From Leptolinea sp964424035 (GTDB taxonomy: Bacteria > Chloroflexota > Anaerolineae > Anaerolineales > Anaerolineaceae): a DNA stretch of 62,647 nucleotides. Each line of letters starts with the position of its first letter. The stretch's first letter is position 1. The stretch spans positions 1 through 62,647 of the forward strand of contig CAYRHB010000003.1 in the NCBI GenBank assembly GCA_964424035.1. Reading direction: 5' to 3'. The notes beneath the pieces were generated by a model, which was not told where the DNA came from, made no database searches, and worked only from the letters and a program-made list of their open reading frames with translations. The position numbers and the translations under genes are program-made. Shown here piece by piece: positions 26,876 through 36,574 of the stretch.

Positions 26876-27975
26876 TTTTCTGTCTGCTGGCACAAGCCGT
26901 TCATCATATACTGTCGCAGCTCTACAAGTTCGGGGTAGCGATAAAAGAACCTGATCTTCCGGCTGGCAATGGAATCATCCGCCGGTTTGCTGCTGTACAC
27001 AAAGTATGTCCACGACTCGGCAATATCTTCTTCAGGATGTGTGGCTGCGTAATCAGAAACAAATTGGTCCGGATGCTCATCGTAGAATTCATACGCGCCA
27101 TCCTCATCCACCTCTCCATCTACTGTCGGATTGGCATAGTCAGCCCATTCATCATAAATATCTGACCAGAACTCGTCATAGAACGCGTTTATGTAGGAAT
27201 CAGCCTTGCTGCATCCATCCGATGCCATGTAGTAATTACAGCTCGAAGCGAAATACTTCACCTGGGACTCGCCCAATGTGAGCATATGGCCGAATTCATG
27301 GACCAATGTGGTTGAGAGTGACGGGAAGTTTTCCGCGTCAAGAACATCCATTTGAATTGACCAGGTTTCCGGCGTGCTTCCTTCGTCCACCGCCCCGGTA
27401 ACATTGTCGACCCCATCGGTGAACAGGACGAACTGGTCCAGATCTTCGCGCCGGTCAACCGGGATCAGATCCGTCACAATTTGCCATATCTCACGGTGAA
27501 ACTCTTCATCGTTGACATATTTCGCGAATTCTAAAGGGACTTGCTTCCCGTAAACCGGTGATGAAATTTCATCACCCGATACTCTGTACGTTACAAGAAC
27601 AATTTCGTCATACTCTTCGGCGTAATCATTCTGGTATTCCTCTGAGCCATCACCGTTTCCGTATGCCTCATCAAGCATTTGTGTCAGGTCAAGCGCGCAG
27701 GAGCCGGAAGAATCCTGCTTAGCCATTGACGCTCCATTAACAGTTTCAACGTCTTCCGTGTCAATACCGTCAGGATCCTCCGGTGATACACTGTTGGATT
27801 GCCATTCCCCGCTGTTTGGCAATGTATCTTCAGCATTCAAATTCCCATCGAGCGGAGCAGACGCAGATACCACCGCATTGCAATTCAGCACCAGCGCCGC
27901 AATGCCTAAAACCAATACTGTTGTGAAAATTTTTTTCCTGTTCAAAGATTCTACCTTTTTACCAAAGCTCTGCAT
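26872..27975 (-). CDS. Secreted HExxH zinc metalloprotease-like protein inside the nuo operon
   Basis: A 367-residue protein that is not a complex I subunit. It has a signal peptide (LNRKKIFTTVLVLGIAALVL, cleavage near SASA) and a very acidic, Asp/Glu/Tyr-rich mature part. TTLVHEFGHMLTLGES contains the zinc motif HEFGH (226-230). EEDIAESWTYFV, about 90 residues later, may give a third Glu ligand (Glu320), as in gluzincins. Cys246 and Cys255 may form a disulfide. ATG at 27975 is given; TTG at 27945 with AAGG 8 bases upstream is an equally good start. It sits between nuoC and nuoD in the same direction, and its stop overlaps the nuoD start. Metalloprotease is a motif-based call; substrate unknown. 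Confidence 0.75.
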   Translation of the reverse strand: MQSFGKKVESLNRKKIFTTVLVLGIAALVLNCNAVVSASAPLDGNLNAEDTLPNSGEWQSNSVSPEDPDGIDTEDVETVNGASMAKQDSSGSCALDLTQMLDEAYGNGDGSEEYQNDYAEEYDEIVLVTYRVSGDEISSPVYGKQVPLEFAKYVNDEEFHREIWQIVTDLIPVDRREDLDQFVLFTDGVDNVTGAVDEGSTPETWSIQMDVLDAENFPSLSTTLVHEFGHMLTLGESQVKYFASSCNYYMASDGCSKADSYINAFYDEFWSDIYDEWADYANPTVDGEVDEDGAYEFYDEHPDQFVSDYAATHPEEDIAESWTYFVYSSKPADDSIASRKIRFFYRYPELVELRQYMMNGLCQQTEK

Positions 27976-27995
27976 AAGATCCGGAAGATCTCCCG

Positions 27996-28508
27996 TTATT
28001 TCGCGGGTTTTGGTTTGTGGACACTGATCTCGTCAGCGTTGAAATCGAACTGGACTTCCTCATATCCCAAGGGGTAATCCTTGCGCAACGGATGACCTGA
28101 CCAGTCTGCCGCCATTAAAATACGCCGCGGGTCTGAATGACCTTCAAAGCGGATACCGAACATATCCCAGATCTCCCTTTCATGCCAGTTCGCATTGGGA
28201 TAGATCTTTTCAATACCCGGCAGGGATGGCGCGTTGCCATCCAACGGGACCCGGATCCGTAATTGACAGTTATGTTCTGTGGAAAACAACTGGTAAATCA
28301 CATGAAAGCGCGGTGTTGTCTGTGGCCAGTAATCCACGGCAGTTTCCGCTTCCAGCATGTCGAATTTAAAGCTGGCATGCAAGCGGGTCAACGCTTTAAC
28401 AAGATAAACCGGCGGTAGAGTCACGGTTATCTCATCGTGGAACTCACTTTCGGTTCCAGAGAAATCAGTCTTCAGGGCGTTCACAGCTTTTTGTAGATTC
28501 GAATCCAT
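27996..28508 (-). CDS. nuoC: NADH-quinone oxidoreductase subunit C
   Basis: A 170-residue 30-kDa subunit of the peripheral arm. The signature is HEREIWDMFGIRFEGHSDPRR, followed by the DYPLGYEE end. ATG at 28508 has GAGGA about 10 bases upstream; a longer frame begins with TTG overlapping that site and is unlikely. The inserted protease gene begins 20 bases downstream. Confidence 0.95.
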   Translation of the reverse strand: MDSNLQKAVNALKTDFSGTESEFHDEITVTLPPVYLVKALTRLHASFKFDMLEAETAVDYWPQTTPRFHVIYQLFSTEHNCQLRIRVPLDGNAPSLPGIEKIYPNANWHEREIWDMFGIRFEGHSDPRRILMAADWSGHPLRKDYPLGYEEVQFDFNADEISVHKPKPAK

Positions 28509-28545
28509 TGTGTATTTCGTCCTCAAACAGCCTGACGGATTGATA

Positions 28546-29028
28546 TCAAGCCCAGGTTTTCAGTTTCTCACCACGGATCTTTTCGTGCAAAGTCATTACA
28601 CCATGGATCAGCGCTTCCGGGCGTGGCGGACAGCCGGCCACATAAACATCCACAGGCACGATCTCATCGACACCTTGAAGGATGGCGTAATTGTTAAACA
28701 CGCCACCGCAGGAAGCACAATCGCCCATGGCAATGACCCATTTCGGATCAGGCATCTGGTCATAGAGCTGGCGCAAGACAGGCGCCATTTTCCGGCTTAC
28801 GCGCCCTGCAACGATCATCAGGTCGGACTGGCGTGGGCTTGCGCGCATCAACTCCATACCAAATCGGGACATATCATAATTGGACGCTTGTGCTGCCATC
28901 ATCTCAATGGCGCAACATGCCAGACCAAAAAGCATGGGCCACATAGAACCGGTACGGGCCCAGTTGACCGCCTGTTCCAAAGTGGTGGTCACCACACCCA
29001 TGTTCCCTGCTTTTTGCTCTAATCCCAT
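28546..29028 (-). CDS. nuoB: NADH-quinone oxidoreductase subunit B
   Basis: A 160-residue subunit holding cluster N2, the last iron-sulfur centre before quinone. The tandem Cys motif LACCAIEMM, then GDCASCGG and GCPPRPEAL, give the four ligands. The start overlaps the end of nuoA by 10 bases, with AAGGGG upstream inside nuoA. Confidence 0.96.
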   Translation of the reverse strand: MGLEQKAGNMGVVTTTLEQAVNWARTGSMWPMLFGLACCAIEMMAAQASNYDMSRFGMELMRASPRQSDLMIVAGRVSRKMAPVLRQLYDQMPDPKWVIAMGDCASCGGVFNNYAILQGVDEIVPVDVYVAGCPPRPEALIHGVMTLHEKIRGEKLKTWA

Positions 29029-29375
29029 TCGAGCGCCCCTTTCTTCCAGATATAAATGAAACCGACAAGGAGAATACCAATAAAAATGAGCATCTCGATC
29101 AGTGCAAACCAGCCCAGTTGATTAAAAACCACTGCCCAGGGTAAAAAAAAGACTGTCTCAATATCAAACAAGATAAAAAGAACAGCGACGAGGTAAAAGC
29201 GGACAGACAGACGGCGGGTACCGGGTCCATATGGGACCATGCCTGATTCATACGGCGCGGCTTTTCGCCTTGACGGTCGACGCGGTCCAAAGACCGCACC
29301 CAGAACAACAACGAGAAAACCCAGGCCGGTTGCCAGAAACAGGATAATGGCTATCGGAAGGTAGTCATTCAGCAT
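29019..29375 (-). CDS. nuoA: NADH-quinone oxidoreductase subunit A
   Basis: A 118-residue membrane subunit with three helices. The loop and second helix carry YESGMVPYGPG and RFYLVAVLFILFDIETVFF, both diagnostic. First gene of the operon; AAGGA precedes the ATG and a promoter-like region lies 35-65 bases upstream. Confidence 0.95.
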   Translation of the reverse strand: MLNDYLPIAIILFLATGLGFLVVVLGAVFGPRRPSRRKAAPYESGMVPYGPGTRRLSVRFYLVAVLFILFDIETVFFLPWAVVFNQLGWFALIEMLIFIGILLVGFIYIWKKGALEWD

Positions 29376-29407
29376 GGATAATCCTTACCAGTCTAGTCTT
29401 ATTTGAG

Positions 29408-29440
29408 AGTATAACATAATCATGTGCTTTTTTTCACATG
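29408..29440 (-). promoter_or_regulatory. Predicted nuo operon promoter with a palindrome over the -35
   Basis: Minus-strand TATACT (29408-29413) is a good -10 box 32 bases before nuoA. The -35 position (TGAAAA, 29431-29436) is poor. It is overlapped by the palindrome CATGTG (29421-29426) / CACATG (29435-29440), which suggests an activator or repressor site. Confidence 0.5.
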
Positions 29441-29623
29441 CGGTATAAGGTTGTGCTATATCAACCTGATACATATTAAACAATCCGTGGTCACCGACAC
29501 CATCTTGCAGGAACACGAAGGTAGGTAGAGTGCACAGGGTTTTTACGTTATCCGGTGAAGTGAAATTGAATCTCATCTACACCAGGATGGAATCCGTTAT
29601 TTATTTTATTGGACCTGAAGATC

Positions 29624-31279
29624 TTATGACAGGTATTCGCGCAGATTGCGGCTGCGGGTTGGATGGCGAAGTTTGCGCAGCGCCTTGGCTTCGATCTGAC
29701 GGATGCGTTCGCGGGTTACATTGAAATAGCGGCTGACCTCTTCCAGCGTGTGATCCTTGCCATCGATCAAACCAAAGCGCAGTTCCAACACCTGGCGTTC
29801 GCGCTCGGAAAGTGCGGCCAGGGCACTCTGTACCTGTTCACGCAACATTTCGCGCGCGGCGGCATCCATGGGTTCCAGGGCGTCATCATCTTCAATAAAG
29901 TCGCCCAGCTGGCTGCTTTCTTCATCACCGACCGGCCGTTCCAATGAAACAGGTTCTTCAGCAGATTGGAGAATGCGCTGCACTTTGGCGGTCGCGGCCA
30001 CCCAGCGGCGCATGATATCCGGGTCCAGCGCGCCATCTCCCCCCAGGAATTTGCGTATGGCATCCACATCTGATTTTTCCAACTGGTCTGATTCCAGAAC
30101 AAGCTCTTCGTTGGTTGGTTCGCGTCCCAGCTTCTGCACCAGTGAACGCTGTACCCGCAGCAACCGGGTTATGGCTTCAAACAAATGCACAGGAATGCGA
30201 ATGGTGCGGGCTTGCTCGGCAATGTACCGGCTGATGGATTGCCGGATCCACCAGGTGGCATACGTGCTGAATTTAAAACCGCGGGTCGAATCGAATTTAT
30301 TGACTGCTCTTAATAAACCCAGGTTGCCTTCCTGGATCAGATCCAGGAATGAAATACCGCGTCCGAGGTAGCGTTTGGCAATGCTGACCACCAACCGCAG
30401 GTTGGCACGGATCAACTGGGCATTGGCTTCTTCAGCCCGGAACTTCACACCTTCCATTTCGTTATCCAGGTCATCGGCGGGTGGAAGGTTCTTTAAGAAG
30501 AATTTCAGGGGAGGCATTTGCCCGGTTTTCCGGATTTCCTCAAGGAGCTTGTTGGCCAGAGCAGTTGGTAATAAGTGTAGTGCCAGGAACAGGTTGAAGG
30601 CATTACGCGCCAGTGCGTCCCAGAGGGAATCTTTTCCCCACTGTCCATTATCCAGGTAATGCCGCAGATAAGAGGGTTCCACAATCTGCCAGGTCCGGCG
30701 AAGCTGCTGGGCTTCAGCCAGTACGAGGCTAAGATCAGGCGGTTCGCTGTGATTGTACCCGCGGGCATCCTCGACCAGGCGATTCCAGCTGATTATGGTC
30801 TTATCCGCCAGAGATTCAAACAAAGCATCAATCCCCGCTGGAACCTCCTGGTTGCCCAGATGCTGTTTCAGGGTATCCATAAACCTTTCAGCTTCGATCA
30901 TGGCCGCCAGCCGGAATTCACTATCAGCATCCAGAAGGTGGATCTGACCGATCTCTTTGAGGTATAGGCGTACCGGGTCTTCGGATAGTTCAACGGCGAC
31001 TGCCGGATCTTCCAGAATCTTCAGTGGATCTTCAAGCGCGAACTCTGACCACTCATCGCCGGATTGTGCCAGAGACACGTCATCCGGTTCCTCCTGATTG
31101 ATCAGATCATCATCTCCCTTAGAAAGAATGGGTTTGGACGCTTTTTTTTCCGCGCCATTCCGGCGGACACGCCTGGTTTTGACCGGTTGTACAACGGCTT
31201 TTTTCTTTGCCGGTACGGCCGGTTTTTCTTCCATCCCGGTTTCGGGTGTTTCTTTCGTAGTTTTTGGGCGAGGAGGCAT
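29624..31279 (-). CDS. rpoD: RNA polymerase primary sigma factor, sigma-70 family
   Basis: A 551-residue sigma factor. After a basic and acidic N-terminal region (about 1-95), region 1.2 is seen at EDPVRLYLKEIGQIHLL. A non-conserved insert of about 150 residues follows, then region 2 with SFLDLIQEGNLGLLRAVNKF and TYATWWIRQSISRYIAEQAR, region 3, and region 4 with ERERQVLELRFGL and the RERIRQIEAKALRKLR helix-turn-helix. It follows dnaG by 22 bases, the classic primase-sigma pairing. No good Shine-Dalgarno is seen, so translation may be coupled to dnaG. Confidence 0.93.
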   Translation of the reverse strand: MPPRPKTTKETPETGMEEKPAVPAKKKAVVQPVKTRRVRRNGAEKKASKPILSKGDDDLINQEEPDDVSLAQSGDEWSEFALEDPLKILEDPAVAVELSEDPVRLYLKEIGQIHLLDADSEFRLAAMIEAERFMDTLKQHLGNQEVPAGIDALFESLADKTIISWNRLVEDARGYNHSEPPDLSLVLAEAQQLRRTWQIVEPSYLRHYLDNGQWGKDSLWDALARNAFNLFLALHLLPTALANKLLEEIRKTGQMPPLKFFLKNLPPADDLDNEMEGVKFRAEEANAQLIRANLRLVVSIAKRYLGRGISFLDLIQEGNLGLLRAVNKFDSTRGFKFSTYATWWIRQSISRYIAEQARTIRIPVHLFEAITRLLRVQRSLVQKLGREPTNEELVLESDQLEKSDVDAIRKFLGGDGALDPDIMRRWVAATAKVQRILQSAEEPVSLERPVGDEESSQLGDFIEDDDALEPMDAAAREMLREQVQSALAALSERERQVLELRFGLIDGKDHTLEEVSRYFNVTRERIRQIEAKALRKLRHPTRSRNLREYLS

Positions 31280-31301
31280 GGGTTAACTATACCATAGGAG
31301 A

Positions 31302-33236
31302 TTATTGGAGGTTTATCTCAGGCTGTAAAGCCTTTTCCAGCCTGAATCGTTCACCTGTCAGTTCTGACATTTTTCGATAATACTGGTTAAGCGATTCTTT
31401 TTCGTCAACCTGCTGTTCTTCCCAACCTGCAAGGTCGGTCACCAGAAATCGGATGGTGTCAATGGCCTCCCGGATCTTCACCAGCCTCAACCGGTTGATC
31501 GTATCGTACAGATCATCATATATCCGGTCATCCGGGGTGTTATCCAGGTTAATTCCCTGATCAACCTCTTGCAAGAATGAGTCCAATGTTTCCGGCCGGT
31601 TATCGGAGATATAGTCGCGAATGCTTGAATCCAACTGGTTCACCGCATCAGCCAGCAACAGGAAGGCTTCCTGCGATTCCGCGGATTGGAAATCGTCCAC
31701 ACTCAACGCCGGGAACCGGTTGGTTTTTAACTCTTCCTCCAGTTGAGGCAAGAGGTCAGGTTTGAAAAGCAGCAACCGCAGGCAATGATTTTCCAGTGGA
31801 CGCAACGGATTCTTTATTTCAACCCCTGATGGTTGTTCTTTTCGTGAAGGTCTCTGCCGCCGGCGTGCAGGCTGGCGTCTTCCTCCCGTGCCCCCACCCT
31901 GAAGCTGCATCAGCGATTCCTCGTTGACATGCAGCATGACTGCCAGGCGTGAGCGGTAGGTATCCCGCTCAATGGGACTGGCCAGATCCTCGATCAAGGG
32001 GATGACCTGACGGGCAACGTCATCCTTTACTTTGGGATCATTAAGGTCGCGTCCGGCGGCCAGGGTTTCCATGACATGTTGAACAATCGGCCGCGCATCC
32101 TGCAGAATGGCTTCCCATTCTTTCGGATCACGCAAAACTACTTCGTCAGGATCCATTCCCTCTGGGATGGATGTGACCCTGAGGTCAGCTCTGAGGCGCG
32201 ATTCTTCATGCAACAGACCGCGGGCATCGAATATGATCTCGTCACCACGATCCAGAGATTTCCGCGCCACTTCCAATCCACGCATGGTTGCCTTGGCTCC
32301 CGCCGCGTCGGCATCCAACGCGAGGACCATCTTCCGGGTCAGGCGTTGAAGCTGGCGCAACTGGTCTTCTGTTAAGGCTGTTCCCATGGGGGAAACGGTA
32401 TTGGTAAAACCAGCCTGATGCAGGACGATGACATCCAGATAGCCTTCCACAATGACCGCTTGATCCTTGTCCCGAATGGCCTTTCGGGCCTGATCCATAC
32501 CGAACAACAGCCTGCCTTTGTCAAACAGGGTTGTCTGGGGTGAATTCAGGAATTTCGGGACATCATTGGGATCCAGAATGCGGGCTCCAAAACCAGCCAT
32601 CCGGCCTTGCGCGTCGCGAATGGGGATCATTATCCGGTTCCGGAAGCGGTCATACACCCGTTCTTTTTCCGGATTCTCGGAAAGCAAACCGGCTTCGATC
32701 AGTTCATCGGTGGTGTATCCCTTGCCGGTAAAATGTGACATGAGCGTGTCCCAACCGGGAGGCGCATATCCAAGGCCAAATGAGGTGATTGTCTCCGCGG
32801 TTAATCCGCGTTTTGTGAGGTAATCCAGCGCAGGTTTCCCCATTGTGTTCTGGGTTAGGTAATGCTGGTAAAAGAGGACGGTTTCTTCGAGCAGCTGACG
32901 AAGCCGGTTCCGGTGGGCATCCTCTTCCTTTCTTTGCGGTGTTAGCGGTTCCAGTTCCACACCCGCTTTGGCTGCCAGGGTTTTCAGCGCCTGGGGAAAA
33001 TCACAACCATCGCGCTTCATTACAAATTTAAACAAGTCGCCGCCTTCGTTGCACTGGCCGAAACAACGCCATGTGCCCGAATCCGGGAAGACCACAAATG
33101 CCGGAGTGCGTTTGTTGTCATGGAACGGGCAAAAGCCGGTGTAGTTCTTGCCGGATTTGCGCAATTTAACCGAAGGGATCTCGTTTACCAGATCTTCGAT
33201 ATGGATGCGGGATTTGATTTCATCAACGGCTGTCAT
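31302..33236 (-). CDS. dnaG: DNA primase
   Basis: A 644-residue primase that makes RNA primers at the replication fork. The N-terminal zinc site has Cys36, His39, Cys58 and Cys62; the last pair has C-x3-C spacing (CFGQC) instead of the commoner C-x2-C. The TOPRIM core shows AVIVEGYLDVIVLHQAGF and VLALDADAAG. A C-terminal helical DnaB-interaction domain follows. It is the first gene of a dnaG-rpoD unit. Confidence 0.95.
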   Translation of the reverse strand: MTAVDEIKSRIHIEDLVNEIPSVKLRKSGKNYTGFCPFHDNKRTPAFVVFPDSGTWRCFGQCNEGGDLFKFVMKRDGCDFPQALKTLAAKAGVELEPLTPQRKEEDAHRNRLRQLLEETVLFYQHYLTQNTMGKPALDYLTKRGLTAETITSFGLGYAPPGWDTLMSHFTGKGYTTDELIEAGLLSENPEKERVYDRFRNRIMIPIRDAQGRMAGFGARILDPNDVPKFLNSPQTTLFDKGRLLFGMDQARKAIRDKDQAVIVEGYLDVIVLHQAGFTNTVSPMGTALTEDQLRQLQRLTRKMVLALDADAAGAKATMRGLEVARKSLDRGDEIIFDARGLLHEESRLRADLRVTSIPEGMDPDEVVLRDPKEWEAILQDARPIVQHVMETLAAGRDLNDPKVKDDVARQVIPLIEDLASPIERDTYRSRLAVMLHVNEESLMQLQGGGTGGRRQPARRRQRPSRKEQPSGVEIKNPLRPLENHCLRLLLFKPDLLPQLEEELKTNRFPALSVDDFQSAESQEAFLLLADAVNQLDSSIRDYISDNRPETLDSFLQEVDQGINLDNTPDDRIYDDLYDTINRLRLVKIREAIDTIRFLVTDLAGWEEQQVDEKESLNQYYRKMSELTGERFRLEKALQPEINLQ

Positions 33237-33399
33237 CGTAATTTATTATCGTCGATCATGAACTTTTGTTGCACCATTATCCTCCAAACCCTGATTTTAT
33301 GACAATTAAATTGAGGGGAATTACTTTCTTAATATTCCTTGCAACAGCAAAGTAGCAGGAATAACCAGAGAAAGGAGAGGTTGTTTACTGGTTTACATA

Positions 33400-33430
33400 T
33401 GCAAAGGGCAGCCGGTGGCTGCCCTTTGCA
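33400..33430 (-). terminator. Strong hairpin after glyQS
   Basis: A 14-bp perfect inverted repeat (33400-33413 and 33417-33430) with a 3-base loop, 16 bases after the glyQS stop. It lacks a T-run on the minus strand, so it may end or stabilise the transcript rather than act as a textbook terminator. Confidence 0.6.
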
Positions 33431-33445
33431 GGATCCATCTCAAAT

Positions 33446-36400
33446 CTAGAAACCTTCAAGAAATGAAAGGTCAACGATCTTCTGCGGCAGGCAGGCGATT
33501 CGCTGAAGCATTCCGAGCCGGTTGGATTTTTCTCCCGGATCTTCTGACATGACCAGCACGGCATCAAAGAACGTATTCACGGCCTGAATGGCCGGAATGA
33601 ACGTGTCAATGAATTCATCAACCGATGTGCTGGTTTTTAGAGCCTTTTCCATGCGAACAATCTGGTCAAAGAGGTCCTTTTCAGACGGTTCTTTCAGACT
33701 TTCAGGGTTGACAATAAATTTTTCCTTCAAACCACGCGTAATACGGACACAACGGGAGAACGCCGGGAGGATGGTACCCCAATCATCACGTTGTACCCGG
33801 GCTGTCAGCTGTTTACAGGCACGCGCCGCTCCGGCCGGATTGGTCCCCTGGTTGGCCAGCACCGCATCCACAACATCAAAGCGGTATCCCTGGTCAGTGA
33901 GGAACCCTTTCAGCCGGCCAATGATAAATTCACGGCAAGCCTGCCTGGATTCTGGAGACATGGCAAGAGGCAAATTTTCCGCTGCCAGTTCCAATCCATC
34001 CGCCAGGTCGAAATCCATATCCCAGTTGATGAGGGATTGCACCAGACCTAGGGCTGCACGGCGCTGGGCGTACGGGTCCTTGGTCCCGGTGGGAGCCAGA
34101 CCGGCTGCGAACAACCCTGCCAGCAAATCCAACCGGTCCGCCAGGCTGACTGCCAGTCCGGCTTTTGTGGATGGTGATGAATCGCCGGTGCTTTTCGGAA
34201 GGTAATGCTCCACGATGGCTTTTGCCACTTCGCCATCCTCTCCGGACCGGCGGGCATAATAACCGCCCATAACTCCCTGCAGGGATGTCATTTCAACCAC
34301 CATGTGGGTGGCCAGATCCGCCTTGCATAAATGTGCCGCGCGGAGAGCGGTCTTTTCCTCCAAGGAGGATAATGCCAGGCTGTCTTTCAGCCCTGCAACA
34401 AGCTTCTCAATTCGACCGGTGCGGTCCAACATGGAACCCAGTTTGAACTGGAAAATAAGCGTGGAAAGTTGTGGAACAAAATCATCCAGCTTGAAGCGAA
34501 TATCTTCGTTAATAAAGAAGGCGGCATCAGCAAAGCGGGCGCGGATGACCTGTTCATTGCCATCTGTGACCGTCTCAAGAAACCGGTCATCGCCATTCCG
34601 CACCGCGATAAAGTACGGAAGCAGTTCACCATCCGGTTTGATAACCGGGAAATACCGCTGATGCTTTTTCATGACCGAGATCAATACTTCGGAGGGGAGT
34701 TTCAGAGATTCGGGGTCAAATTTACCGATAAGGGCGGTGGGACGTTCCACCAGATTGTTGACCTCATCAAGCAGGGTCTGATCCACTTCCGGTTTACCAC
34801 CCATGGATACAGCCAATCGGGAAACCTGTTTTTCAATGATTGACCGGCGTTCCACAGGGTCCAGCACTATTCCCTGTGATTTCAATACCTCGCCAAACGC
34901 ATCAGCAGATTTGACCTCAACCTCGTCCGCATCGCTGAAGCGCAGTCCACGGGTTTTGTTTCCGGCAATCAATCCGGCATACCGGAAGGGTATGATCTGC
35001 GAACCGAACATGGCCAGCAACCAGCGGACAGGCCGTGAAAAACCAGCCTGGCTTTCATTCCATCGCATGGCTTTATCAAATTTTATCCCGGATACAAGAT
35101 CGGCCAGAGCGTCAACCAGTACTTCGCCTGCCAGTTTTCCGGCTTCATGTACTTCAGCTGCCGCGTATCGGCCGCCGTCAATTTCCATGATCTTCAGGTC
35201 TTCAGGCTTTAAACCCTTCCCCCGGGCGAATCCGGAAGCGGCCGGTGTGGCGTTTCCATGAGGGTCAAAAGCGCGGTCAGCTGGCGGGCCCTTGATGATA
35301 CTCGTCTTGTCTGGTTGGCGGGGTGAGAGGGCATTAATCAATACAGACAACCTTCGCGGTGTGCCTGAGACTGTCACGGCACCATGTTCAAGCCGTAGTT
35401 CCGACAGCATGGTTGGAATACGTTCCGTCAACTGGGCCAGAACAGATTGCAGATCGGCCGCCGGAAGTTCTTCGGTTCCAATCTCCAGTAACAGGCTCTG
35501 CGGTTTGTCCGGGGCTGAGCTTCGATCGAGGTCAACACCGACAACCGGCTTTTCCGCATTGATCGTGGAGCTGTCTGCCTTGCCCCAGGGGAAACCAAGT
35601 TCCTCCCGCTGGGCTACATAGGCCTCGGCGACCCGGCGTGCCAGGTCACGCATACGGGAAAAGAGAGCCTGGCGTTCGGTCACGCCCACTGCGCCACGCG
35701 TGTCAAGGATGTTGAACGTGTGGGAACATTTCAACACATAATCGTGGGCAGGCAACACCAACCCCTGTTCCAGGGACGCATTCGCTTCCGCTTCGAACAG
35801 GTTGTACATCTGGCGGAGCCGTTCCACATCTGCAATTTCGAAATAGTATTTGCTATGCTCCCGTTCAGCCTGGAGATTGACCTCGCCATATTTCCGGTCA
35901 GCGCTCCATTGGATCTCACGGAAACTGCGGACCTTTTGCAGGGCAATCGCGATCCGTTCCAATCCATATGTGATCTCAACGGCATTTGGATCCAACACCA
36001 GTCCCCCGGCCTGCTGGAAATAGGTAAATTGCGTGATTTCCTGACCATCCAGCCAGACTTCCCAGCCCAATCCCCAGGCGCCCAGCGCCGGTGATTCCCA
36101 GTTGTCTTCCACAAACCGGATGTCATGCTCTGCCGGGTCAATACCCAGAGCGCGCAATGAATCGAGGTACAACTCCTGCGGGTTGCCCGGGTCAGGTTTA
36201 AGAATGACCTGGAACTGGTAATGCTGCTGCAGACGGTTGGGGTTTTCTCCATAGCGACCGTCATCCGGGCGAATGGATGGTTCTACATATGCCACATTCC
36301 AGGGTTCCGGACCCAGCACGCGCAGATAGGTGGCCGGATTCATGGTTCCCGCACCCACCTGAGTGTAATAAGGCTGCCAGACAAGGCATCCTTTTTCAGC

Positions 36401-36454
36401 CCAGAATTTCTCCAGGGTAAGCATAATCGATTGAAAATCGAGAGGTTTGGACAT
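33446..36454 (-). CDS. glyQS: Glycyl-tRNA synthetase, fused alpha and beta chains
   Basis: A 1002-residue protein that charges tRNA-Gly. Residues 1-293 are the catalytic alpha chain (MLTLEKFWAEKGCLVWQPYY, GWEVWLDGQEITQFTYFQQ). A linker of about 25 residues follows, and from about 320 the beta chain (LLLEIGTEELPAADLQ) runs to an anticodon-binding C-terminus. Most bacteria encode the two chains separately; the fusion is known in some lineages, including Chlamydia. The junction is in one continuous frame. A TATAAT box lies at 36488-36493, about 35 bases upstream. Confidence 0.96.
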   Translation of the reverse strand: MSKPLDFQSIMLTLEKFWAEKGCLVWQPYYTQVGAGTMNPATYLRVLGPEPWNVAYVEPSIRPDDGRYGENPNRLQQHYQFQVILKPDPGNPQELYLDSLRALGIDPAEHDIRFVEDNWESPALGAWGLGWEVWLDGQEITQFTYFQQAGGLVLDPNAVEITYGLERIAIALQKVRSFREIQWSADRKYGEVNLQAEREHSKYYFEIADVERLRQMYNLFEAEANASLEQGLVLPAHDYVLKCSHTFNILDTRGAVGVTERQALFSRMRDLARRVAEAYVAQREELGFPWGKADSSTINAEKPVVGVDLDRSSAPDKPQSLLLEIGTEELPAADLQSVLAQLTERIPTMLSELRLEHGAVTVSGTPRRLSVLINALSPRQPDKTSIIKGPPADRAFDPHGNATPAASGFARGKGLKPEDLKIMEIDGGRYAAAEVHEAGKLAGEVLVDALADLVSGIKFDKAMRWNESQAGFSRPVRWLLAMFGSQIIPFRYAGLIAGNKTRGLRFSDADEVEVKSADAFGEVLKSQGIVLDPVERRSIIEKQVSRLAVSMGGKPEVDQTLLDEVNNLVERPTALIGKFDPESLKLPSEVLISVMKKHQRYFPVIKPDGELLPYFIAVRNGDDRFLETVTDGNEQVIRARFADAAFFINEDIRFKLDDFVPQLSTLIFQFKLGSMLDRTGRIEKLVAGLKDSLALSSLEEKTALRAAHLCKADLATHMVVEMTSLQGVMGGYYARRSGEDGEVAKAIVEHYLPKSTGDSSPSTKAGLAVSLADRLDLLAGLFAAGLAPTGTKDPYAQRRAALGLVQSLINWDMDFDLADGLELAAENLPLAMSPESRQACREFIIGRLKGFLTDQGYRFDVVDAVLANQGTNPAGAARACKQLTARVQRDDWGTILPAFSRCVRITRGLKEKFIVNPESLKEPSEKDLFDQIVRMEKALKTSTSVDEFIDTFIPAIQAVNTFFDAVLVMSEDPGEKSNRLGMLQRIACLPQKIVDLSFLEGF

Positions 36455-36487
36455 TAGAACTCCAGATAATTACTGTATTGGCAGGCA

Positions 36488-36493
36488 ATTATA
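36488..36493 (-). promoter_or_regulatory. -10 box upstream of glyQS
   Basis: A consensus TATAAT on the minus strand, 34 bases before the start codon, without a recognisable -35 at 16-18 bases. I see no T-box leader structure here. Confidence 0.4.
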
Positions 36494-36574
36494 CCGCTCG
36501 AATTATCGGGAAAAGCCGGCAAAACTTATTAATTCTAGAAATTATTACGCTTTCCTTAAATTTCCTTATACCAC

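Noticed and set aside
25700..26938. Plus-strand open frame (412 codons) opposite nuoD
   Set aside because: Antisense shadow of a highly conserved gene; the protein has no domain and no ribosome-binding site was seen.
29465..29623. Possible small RNA or small gene between the nuo promoter and rpoD
   Set aside because: No stable hairpin with T-run, no convincing ribosome-binding site and no conserved coding pattern was seen.
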